64,000 bases of DNA from Bacteroides faecichinchillae JCM 17102 (GTDB lineage Bacteria; Bacteroidota; Bacteroidia; Bacteroidales; Bacteroidaceae). Both the position numbers and the translations under genes were made by a program. The notes beneath the pieces were generated by a model. The model did not search any database, was not told the DNA's origin, and saw nothing but the letters and a program-made list of their open reading frames with translations. This document shows, piece by piece, positions 28,630 to 39,100 of this stretch. The number at the start of each line of letters is the position of its first letter. Within the stretch, counting starts at the first letter, position 1. The stretch covers positions 1 through 64,000 of the forward strand of contig NZ_BAKK01000012.1 of the NCBI RefSeq assembly GCF_000614145.1, given 5' to 3'.

Positions 28630-31600
28630 TTATTCCACAGTCACCGGCATCGAAACAGAATATGAAGCATACTCCGGTGCATACGCACATTGCAAAGTAG
28701 CCAATCCTGTTTCATAGGTCCCTTCACGAGAAACATAGTAACTATACTCCAACATATAGGTTCCTTTACCCAGATGATCAAAAAAGAAGTTGGTAGAAGC
28801 ATCTTTAACATCGACATAATAACCCAATCCACTATCCCAACGATAACCAGAGGTATTAGCAATCGGTTCGAAACAAGCACCACGCTGATCTTTCAACTGT
28901 ACAAAATCCATCGAGCGGTCTACACGAATACTCAAACGCGAAACAACCTTATCCCCTACCCGAAGAACTGTCTTTTCAGTGATAGGCTGTAACTGAGCTA
29001 CATTATTGACCATACGTTCCACATATAATAGTTTCTGTACATTCAATGCTCCCCCCTGCTGTTTTACATCACGAATCGATGATTCATACTCAGCATAAAC
29101 GGCTCCCCAAGCTATACCCGGATTTTTCTTTTCTACTTTAATGGAACGAGCTTCAACTACATCCTTCTGAGTAAACGAACGTTTCATATATCCTAATCCG
29201 GGAACAGTCGTTTTACTCGGAGAGGTTGTTTCCAAAGTTTCGTCAGCTATTGTAATTCGCACATCTCCTTGATTATCGAGAAGAGTACTTCCTCTCATCA
29301 ATAAAGCATAAATAGCATCGGCACTGGCTAAAGGAGAATTCCATTGCTGGGTTTGTTTTTGTTTCAACAGCCAAAGTTTCATCTCTTCCACGATTGCATC
29401 GTTACCACCAACAAGTTCCAATGCTTCCATCACATCGATATGTGTCTGCAATTTCATGTTACCCCAGGTGTAAGGATTCTCATGGAAAGCAAAGAACATT
29501 CCCTGTTCATCTGTCTTTGTCAGATGTTCTTTTAGAGAAGCTATAAATTTTTGAGCTTCCTCCGCTCGGCCGGCTTTGGTCAATATGATGGCAGCAATAG
29601 CTCTAGCATCCATAGAAGAAGACGAAAGCATTTCACCGACCTTAGACATATAATAATCATAAGCGGCCTTATTATCAGCAGGAACTTCTTCTCCCGTAAT
29701 AGCAATCAAATACAAATAGTCTAAGATACTTCCTGAAACACCTATAGATTTCATATCCTCTTTTTGAGCCTTGAGATGTTGCTTATACTCTTCCAAAATA
29801 GACTGATGGAGATAATTAAAAGCAGTCCGTTGCATTTTCAAAGCAATACCGGCAGGTTTCTCACCAGTCAGCATAGCTAAACGAGCATTCAATCCTAATA
29901 TAAAGGTAGTAACGAAACGACTAGCACTCATTCCCTTATACCATGGCCAAGCACCATTGGAGTCTTGCAATTTCTGTAACCTTGTCAAAGCAGCAGAGTT
30001 ATTACTAAGAATATTATTTAAATCGAACAAAGTCGCTATCCGCTCTTTTTGTTGTTCTTCTGTCTGAGCTTCGAGTACCCAGGGAGATTCAGAAAGAAGA
30101 ATGTCTTTCACTCCCTGATTCTTTTGCAAGTTACTTAAGAAGGATTCTTTGGTCCCTTTCTGCTGTTTCCAACTATCAAATACTGCTTTTATGCGAGGCT
30201 GGTTCTTCATGATGTATGCAGCCAATGTATTCGCATAGTATGCAATAGACCAAGAAATAGCATTATCATCCGTTGGAAGTGCCAGTGACGGTAATGCCTG
30301 AACAGCACACCAAGACGGATTACCGGTAAATTCAATCGTTAATCTTCGATCGGTAACTGTTTCACTTTGATGATTAAATAAACTATCCAGTGAGAAAGTA
30401 CGTGTTTCTTCACCACGAACGGGTATTGGAAGAGTCTCAACCAAATGTTCTCTGTCGGTTAATATCGGAAGCAATTGTTGTTCGCCATCACTGAATGTTC
30501 CGCTATCTGCCACTATACGACAACCTACTACTTCATACTCACCACTTACAGTAAACAAGAAATTTACCCCAATTGCCTTTCCTGCTTCTATAGCAAAGTC
30601 CTGTTTCTGAATATTTATCACTTTATCTGTCATCGGATCAAAAAGAATCATACTTACAGTTCCCGATTGCTTCTTACCTGTCATGTTAGAGAGAGAAGCT
30701 GCGATGGAAGTTTTGTCTCCCACACGTACAAAACGAGGAAGATTAGGAGTCAGCATAAACTCTTTGCTCGTAGTAGCTTCGCCATCCAACGTACCTAACA
30801 TCATATTCTTTGTATGAGAATAACCGCGGAAATTCCAGCGCGTCAAGCTTTCGGGCATTGTGAATGAGAAAGAAATTTCTCCCCGCTCGTTGGTACGTAA
30901 CTGTGGATAGAAGAACGCAGTTTCGGAAAGGTTGGTACGAACACTGGTCGTGGGTTCAATATATGTTTCTATCACTCCTGGGGAACAACCGGCAAGGGCA
31001 TCATATGATGCAGACAATTTGAGTTGAGCAACGTCTACATTTGTTATTGCTCCGGTTACAGTTATTTTCTTCCGTGCTGCACTACCTCTAATCTTAAATT
31101 CAGTTGAAGAACCTTCAAATGATTCTTCCACAGAAGCAGATGGTTGCACCATAAAGTGATCATATTTCAGCATAGGAGTCTTGAAAAAGCTATTATACCA
31201 ATAATCAAACCTATTATTTAGTATTTCCCCTCCTCTCCACCTAATAGATGGAATTCTCCGCATATAAGGCAAGAAATACATAGGTTGATTGCTCCATATC
31301 TTATCCAAAGAGGCATCATACATGGTTGCCAACATTTCCGCATTAGCTGGTTGTCCTTGCGGAGTCTTAATCGTCAATTTCCACTCTTCTTTCTGACCAG
31401 GGCTCAGTTTATCACGAAACACTTCCCATTTCATCGACAACTTCTTCTGAGGTATCCGCTTCTCCAACCGCGCTTGTTCCTGATATATCTTCCCATCTTT
31501 TACCATACAGATATTTACAGTAATACCATCTCCATAACTCGTTTGATAAGGATACTCGAAACGGACAATCGAATCGGACAAATTCAGGATTCTGCTCTCC

Positions 31601-34268
31601 AATGACTCTGTTTCGTTGAATATATTTATCATTACATGAGCATTTTTTTCTGATGTACCGAAATAGAATACTGCCGGATGCATTGCATCAAACTTGACAT
31701 TACTCTCATAGAACCAAGACGGAGTCTCAACAGGCGGACGTCTATCATCTGCAGAAAAAAGAACAATACCTGTATCTACAGTTACTTCTTTATCCTGACT
31801 ATCTTTACCCGACATCTTCAACACATACGCCCCAGAAGGAAGATTTCTCCAATCAAACTTCATGGCTTTATTGGATATAAATGTTCCGGTAACAGCCGCC
31901 ACTTCTTCCAACTCCTTCATCAATTTATCTTTGCTACGGAATAAGCGATAGGTACCTTCCATCTCTATTGGCTGCATATTCAGATTTTGTACCCTGAACA
32001 TTACCTCTACAGAATCATCCTTACAGGCTCTTTCTTCACATACTGCCTGTAAATTCAGCGAACGATTTCCTGCGGCTATAATGTGAGTAGACATTTGCGT
32101 TTCACCCGAAGCATTTGTAACAGTAGTCTCTATTTTATAATGATAATATCTTTTATCATCATTTTCATAACGTTTATTCTCCTCCAAACGTACCGGTATA
32201 GTAAATTCTCCCTTATCATTTGCCACTACTTCACCGGAAGCCATTTGTACAACATCCGTAAAATGCCAAAGATTATAATCCAACCGCATTATTTTATATT
32301 TAACAGGAAGATTCTGCAACAGAATACCGCTAAAAGCTTGTACCTTTCCTTTCACCAATACTTCATCTCCCAATTGATAACTCCCTTGTTGTTTTTCAAA
32401 AGTAATATCAAATGTAGGACGTTTATAATCCTCTACGTGAATATCCACTTCTCCGTTAGGTACTTTCAGTATGAACCTGCCATTCAAACAAATAGAAGGT
32501 AGTGTAAAAGTGGTAGTGAATGAACCATATTCATTGGTACGTAATGTTTTCTTTCCCACTTCCTGAGCATTTGCACTGATTAAAGTAATTGTATATTCTT
32601 TATTCGAAATCACATGAGCCGAATCCAACTCCTGTTTGTAAGCTATTCCTTTCACATACACCGTTTGTCCGGGACGATACAAAGCTCTGTCTGTTAGTAG
32701 AATCACATTTTCTTTGACTTCTTCATTAGTAAAACGGCCGATTCCTCCTGCGGGAATAAACTGTCTCGGCATAGCCTTATCATTACCTTTTATAGCTATC
32801 AGTTCCCTATATGCAGATCTCCAAGGGACTACGATCTTTCCATCTTCCCTGTGTTGAAAATCTGTACCTGATTATTACTTGAATAAAATGCAACTCGTGC
32901 ATTCGAAATAGGATGTCCTGTTTGAGCATCCAAGGTAAGAACTCCTAATTGGTGCTGTGGCAAAGAACAAGTGAGTACTTTGAAACGAGTTACGGCAAAC
33001 TCTTTTTCACTAATTTTCTCTGTAAAATCATCAGGAACGATTCGCATGGTATACGCTCCCACCTCTTCCGGAGCATGATAGGTAAGAACTGTATCTTTCG
33101 ACTCATATTCTTTTGAACGGATCAATGAACAGTGTTGTTCCGATACCAAATTCTTTGACTGATAAAGTTGAATAGTAAATCCATCCAAATTATTGTGATT
33201 TACTCTTATCTCCATCTTTTCACCAGGAAATGCAGAACGACCAATGTCCACTGTTAATGTGGGGGTTAAAATATTTCTCCGAATATTCTTTAAAACATTG
33301 ATTCTAAAATAATCGGGATACAGACGAATAGCATCGTCACAAATCTGTAAAGCTGCAACTCGCCGCCCATTCGAAAGAGCATACTCAGCTTTTGCCCGAT
33401 ACACTTCTGCGCATATTTCTAAAGATTTATAATCTTCCAACAGTTTATCTAACTCTGCTACATAAAAATTCTGAGGGAGACTGATCAACGAATCCTTGTC
33501 AGACTTTATTTCATCCTGCCACTTCAAACAATTTAAAGAAACTAATACATAACCTTCCTTATCATCTTTCCTTTGATAAGTAGAAAGCATATTATTATAA
33601 AGTTCAGCAATATCCGGCTTTACATTTCTACTTCGATCGAAATTAGAATCATTCATTTTCCTTAAGGCTTCAATACTACGGGAAACCAGTAAATGATACA
33701 TATCATGATGATAATACTCACTCGTTTCGCCCAATTCTACAAAAGGAAGATACGTACGGGAAGATGTTTCTAGTAACAATACAGAATCTGCCACCGCTTC
33801 ACAGGCATGCATTCGTACTTTATCTACAAATATATTTTCTGTCCACTCCTGTATATCATCAGGAACTTCTTCCAGAATCTCACTACGTCTCCAAAGTGTC
33901 CAACTGTTTTTAACTGCATAATTTGCATATATTTCGGCAAGCAATGAATGTAAAATGGCACGATCCATAGGCACCACTGTTTGTTTCACCCATTGTTCCA
34001 GTCCCTTTAAGTTTACATAAAAACTATCTGGAGTAATTGTTTCGCGATACTTCATCCGCCATATATAAGCTTTCAGCATTTGAGGAGAATTCTTTTCTTT
34101 CACTCCTTTCCGGTAAATCTCGTCTGTTAGCTTTACCACAGTTTCAGGCAAACTGTTCTTCTCCGCTTGATCCACCTGTTTCCATAAATTATTGAAAGAT
34201 TGTGCTTGTATACCCGGAATATTTGCCAGACATAACAGCATGATTACACCCATCTGTTTTATATTCAT
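28630..34268 (-). CDS. alpha-2-macroglobulin-like protein, copy 1, with a frameshift
   Basis: A giant envelope protein of about 1879 residues after one correction. The N-terminal frame (32829-34268) has a signal peptide ending IQAQS and a helical TPR-like region. The C-terminal frame (28630-32772) starts inside the MG region. On the coding strand, one more A in GGGAAGATGG (TT at 32845-32846 on +) restores NTGKDGKIVVPWRS and joins the two. The MG2 motif is TDRALYRPGQTVYVKGIAYK (about residue 526) and the macroglobulin block is RWNFRGYSHTKNMMLGTLDG (about 1150). Where the thioester CxEQ should lie the protein reads ALPTDDNAISWSIAYY, so no thioester is visible. About residues 1056-1100 look like a SusC plug. 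It is a close paralogue of copy 2. It may be a periplasmic protease trap, inferred. Confidence 0.87.
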
Positions 34269-34635
34269 AACTTCTTCATTTTTAATCCAATAATCACTTT
34301 ACCTCAAATAATTATATTCAAAGACTTATACTTTTCAGTCTAAATCATAAATAGTGTGTTATCCTCCCTGAATATAATAATTCTGTCCATCATTATGAGA
34401 TTCGCATTTTCTCAAAAAGGCAATTAACATAGACTGTAAACCTACAATTGCTTTGGATAATCTTATTTTCATAGCTTCTATATCTATTTTATTAATATCA
34501 CTTTTTTATTAGTGTTATTATATAGATGCAGAATTTACACTAATTCCATAAACAGCTTCTACTTTTTTTATTTTTTATTTTCCTAAGCTCCCTTCTAGAA
34601 ACGAAAGTTCTCAAGTCAGCAGTAAAATAATGTGT
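34269..34635. other. intergenic region before macroglobulin copy 1
   Basis: About 370 bases, very AT-rich, with no good terminator or consensus promoter. It holds one 37-codon reading frame on the minus strand, listed separately. Confidence 0.6.
34359..34472 (-). CDS. possible small peptide gene (37 residues)
   Basis: A short frame too small for usual calling. The peptide starts MKIRLSKAIVGLQSMLIAFL and ends NYYIQGG. It has an amphipathic or weakly hydrophobic helix and a polar tail with one Cys. It lies 91 bases upstream of macroglobulin copy 1 on the same strand. No homologue is recognised and no strong ribosome site is seen; chance is a real alternative. Confidence 0.25.
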   Translation of the reverse strand: MKIRLSKAIVGLQSMLIAFLRKCESHNDGQNYYIQGG

Positions 34636-35712
34636 TCATATTTGCCGTTTTGATACTTCCACTATTGTTGAAGCAGAACGAGATACATATTCCGGTGCAT
34701 AAGCACACTGTATGATAGCTAAACCCATTTCATATATACCTTCACGACTCACACAAGATGTTCTTTCAGTGAAGCAATAAACTCCTGCCATACATTTGCA
34801 ACTCCTTCAGTCTCGACAAAACTACACTATTATTACAGGATCAAAAAGAATCATACTCACTGTTCCCGATTGAACCTTACCTGTCATATTAGAGATTGAA
34901 GCAGCAATGGAAGCCTTGTCTCCCACACGTACAAAACGCGGGAGGTTCGGAATGAGCATAAATTCTTTGCTCGTTGTAGCCACACTATCCAATGTGCCCA
35001 ATATCATTTTGGTATGAGCATACCCTCGGAAGTTTCAACACGTCAAGCTTTCGGGCATTGTGAAAGAAAATACAACTTCTCCTCGTTCATTGGTACGAAG
35101 TTGCAGATACAACTGAATAGCTTCATCGCAAAGTTGCATAGCCATCGCCATTTGATTCTTTTCTATTAAATATTCTACTTCTGTCACATATATTTCGGCA
35201 CAAACATCGAATGATTTATAATCCTCAATCAGTTTATTTAGTTTTGCAAGATAAGGGTGCAAAGCCAATCCTACCAGTCTATCCGCGCATATCTGTTGGA
35301 ACTTCTCCAACAATCTCTTCCCGATCACGACGCTGTCTCTGATTTTTGTCTACATAATCCGCATAGATTCCTGCAATCAAAGAATGTAAAATGGCGCGGT
35401 CTATAGGTTTAGTTGTCTGTTAAGCCCACTGCTCCAGACCTTGTAAACCAACATAAAAGCTATCAGGAACAATTATGTCACGATATTTCATCTGCCACAT
35501 ATAGGTTTTTAGCATTTGCGGAGAATTCTTTTCTTTCTCTCTCCCTTCCGATAGATTACATCCGTCAGCTTTACCACAGTTTCGGGCAAACTTTTCTCTT
35601 CTGCTTGCTCCACCTGTTTCCACAATTTCTTATAAGTCTATGCGTACACATGGGATACTTATCAGACTCTCAGCTTCATAAATTGTGCTTTCAGAGTTTT
35701 AATAAATGTCAT
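34636..35712 (-). pseudogene. decayed macroglobulin copy between the two full genes
   Basis: A relic of a third copy, cut from about 5.7 kb to 1.1 kb. From its start: a signal-peptide region with a stop codon in place of Gln before TYKKLWKQVEQAEEKSLPET; the block EKNSPQMLKTYMWQMKYRD; the block NKLIEDYKSFDVCAEIY; then a direct jump from the N-terminal helix AMQLCDEAIQLYL into QLRTNERGEVVFSFTMPESL, which lies about 850 residues later in the full genes; then PNLPRFVRVGDKASIAASIS; then another jump to WQEFIASLKEHL and finally to VSREGIYEMGLAIIQCAYAP at the C-terminus. Several frames are needed to read these parts. The deletions show genuine decay, unlike the homopolymer slips elsewhere. Limits are approximate. 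Confidence 0.85.
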
Positions 35713-36091
35713 ACTCTAGATTAACAAAGAAAAGAAATTAAATTCAGAAAATTAAGCTTTTTAGTTAAAATAATCATTGAAGTAAGGCTCTCCTAGAGTT
35801 TATTTTGATTCTTCATTCTGTTTAAATAGGTTATTGGTTGTCACATATTAGTAGAAAAGTCATTCTTGTCCTATTATAAACTTCTTTTTGATTAAGAGTA
35901 AACTTACTTTTGATTAAGAGAAATCTATAAAAACAAAAGTTTCATTTATAGTTTAACCCCAATTAAAAGGAAGATTATCATTAGGGAGCGGAAGGTTTAT
36001 CACTAATAGACAGTAACTTGTTTATTAATGAACATCCTTTAAAGATATAGTCATGATAGTGACAAAAGACTACACATTCTATGATATATAA
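35713..36091. other. AT-rich intergenic region with a 22-bp direct repeat
   Basis: No gene. At 35878-35899 and 35900-35921 lie two adjacent 22-base copies built on ACTTnTTTTTGATTAAGAG, differing at a few positions. No promoter match is seen. Confidence 0.6.
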
Positions 36092-36129
36092 AAAGTGAGG
36101 ATAACACTCATAAGCATTATCCTCACTTT
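36092..36129 (-). terminator. terminator after macroglobulin copy 2
   Basis: Thirteen-bp arms AAAGTGAGGATAA (36092-36104) and TTATCCTCACTTT (36117-36129); on the minus strand the stem runs into TTTTTATA. A related hairpin lies at 41946-41975. Confidence 0.85.
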
Positions 36130-36155
36130 ACAAGTTGAAAAAAACTATAGCAACT

Positions 36156-39100
36156 CTATTTCTCAAAAGAAGGCACTACCACCCTCATTGAAGCAGAATG
36201 TGAAGCATACTCCGGTGCATATGCACATTGTATAGTAGCCAAACCAGTTTCATAAGTTCCTTCACGACTGACATAATAACTATATTCCAGTACATAGGTT
36301 CCTTTTCCCAAATGATCAAAGAAGAAATTGATAGAAGCATCTTTGATATCGACATAATAGCCAATGCCATCATCCCAACGATATCCGGAGATATTGCTAA
36401 CCGGTTCGAAACATGCGCCATGTTGATCTTTCAACTGTACAAAGTCCATCGGACGATCTACACGAATACTCAAACGGGAAACTACTTTATCACCTACCTG
36501 AAGGTTGGTCTTTTCTGTAACAGGCTGCAACTGAGCTACGTTATTAACAATGCGTTCCACATACAATCGTTTCTCTACATTCAACGCTCCGCCCTGTTGC
36601 TTCACGTCACGAATCGGTGATTCATACTCGGCATAAGCTGCTCCCCATGCAATACCCTGATCTCGCTTTTGTACCTTAATAGTACGGGCATCAACCACGT
36701 TCTTTTGAGTAAACGAACGCTTAATGTATCCCAATCCCGGGACAGTGGTTTTGCTCGGAGAAATCGTTTCCAACACTTCGTTAGCTATTGTTATCCGGAC
36801 ATCTCCTTGATTATCGAGAAGGTTAATTCCTTTCATCAGCAATGCATAAATCGCATCAACACTGGCTACCGAAGATTTCCATTGTTGAGTTTGCTTCTGT
36901 GTCAATAACCAAAGCTTCATTTCTTCTACAATTGCTTCATTACCGCCAATGAGTTCCAGCGCCTCCATCACATCCACATGAGTTTGAATCTTCATGTTAC
37001 CCCAATCAAACGGATTTTCATTGAAAGCAAAAGACATACCTTGTCCATCTGTCTTTGTCAAATGCTCTTTCAAAGAGGCAATGAACTCTTGCGCTTCTTT
37101 CTTACGTCCTGCTTTATCAAGCACGACAGCTGCAAGAGCTTTAATCTTCATTGAAGAAGATGGAAGCAATCCCCCCACTCTGGACAGGAAATAATCATAA
37201 GCAGCCTTGTTGACGTCAGGAACTTTTTCGTCTGAAATTGCAATCAGATACAAATAGTCCAGCATATTGCCTGAAAGTCCTGTCATTTTCATTCCTGCTT
37301 TCTGTGCCTCGAGAGTAGCTTTGTATTCTTCTAAAGCTGATTTATGAAGATAGATGAAAGCATCTTGCTGCATCGCTAAAGCTAATTCTGTCGGTTTATC
37401 TCCTGTTAGCATAAACAAGCGAGCGTATAATTCCATGATATAGGTAGTGACATACAAACTTCCGTTCATGCCTTTATACCAAGACCATGTTCCATCACCA
37501 TTTTGCAAATTTTGTAGCCTCCTCAAAGCAGCAGAGTTATTGCTGAGAATATTATTCAGATCAAACAGGGTAGCAATACGTTCTTTCTGTTGTTCTTCCG
37601 TTTGCGCTTCAAGTATCCAAGGTGATTCGGAAAGAAGAATATTCTTCACTTCCTGGTTCTTTTGCAGATTACTAAGGAACGCTTCTTTCGTCCCCCCCTG
37701 CAATTTCCAGCTATCGAATACAGCTTTGATACGAGGATGACTATTCATGATGTAAGCAGCCAATGTATTTGCATAGTATGCATTCGCCCAGGAAATAGCA
37801 TTATCATTGGTCGGAAGACTCAATGAAGGTAATGCCTGAATAGCATACCAGGACGGATTACCCGTAAATTCAATCGTCAGCTTACGGTCTGTAGCCGTTG
37901 CACTATGGTGATTGAAAAGACTATCAAGTGAGAAAGTGCGAGTCTCCTCTCCACCTATAGGCATTGGAAGGGTTTCAATCAAATGTTCTTTATTACTAAG
38001 TACCGGAATCAATTGCTGTTCACCATCACTAAACGTTCCGCTATCAGCTACCATGCGGCAACCTAAGATACTATATTTATCGTCTACAGTGAACCGGAAA
38101 CTTACACCAATTGTCACTCCCGCCTCGACTTTAAATTCTTGTTTCCGAGTACTTATGACCTTATCCGTCATCGGATCAAAGAGAATCATGCTGACCGTTC
38201 CCGATTGCACTTTTCCTGTCATATTAGAAATAGAAGCTGCAACAGAAGTTTGATCTCCTACACGCACAAAACGAGGAAGATTGGGAACCAACATAAATTC
38301 TTTGCTGGTTACAGCTTCTCCATCCAATGTTCCTAACATCATATCCTTTGTATGCGAATATCCACGGAAATTCCAACGAGTCAAACTCTCAGGCATAGTA
38401 AATGAGAAAGAGACCTCTCCTTGCTCATTGGTACGAAGTTGAGGATAGAAGAATGCTGTTTCAGCAAGATTGGTACGAATATTATCAGTTACCGGAGAGA
38501 TGGTTTCTCCCTTTTCCTGAAAAATCGCCGGAACATTTCCTGCGAGATCATCCTTTAAATCGCTGGTTCGAGGAGTCACAACCGATTCTTCCAGAACCAT
38601 TCGTGTATTTTTCTGTGAGAATTTAGCTCTGTTCTGTTGTGATGGAGATGCGATTCCTCTTATCCAGAATTCCTCAACGCCTTGCCCCGCTACCGCTGGA
38701 ATTGATGAGAATGGTTCTATCACAAAGTGATCATATTCGAATAAAGGTACTTTGAACAGTTTTTTATCCCACTCATAATCAAACCAAATAGAAGAAGTAA
38801 AATCACCCATCCAACTTATATGTGGAAGATTCCGATAATGGAACACATTGAATGTCTGCCTCTGCTTCCATATTTTATCCAAAGAAGCGTCATACATCGT
38901 TGCAAGCATCTCAGCATCCGCACCTTTTCCTTGAGGATTCTTAATTGTCAGTTTCCATTCTTCTGTTTGCCCGGGACGTAATTTATCACGGAATACATCC
39001 CATTTCATATTCAGTTTTTCATCCAATAAACGTTTCGACAACCGAACTATTTCTTGATAGACTTGTCCATCTCTTACCATATATATATTTATAGCAATTC

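Noticed and set aside
32083..32502. 139-codon plus-strand frame inside macroglobulin copy 1
   Set aside because: Antisense shadow of an intact conserved domain, with composition typical of a reversed beta-rich protein.
34636..35712. Independent small genes between the macroglobulin copies
   Set aside because: Each short frame aligns with blocks of the full-length copies in their correct order, so together they are one decayed gene.
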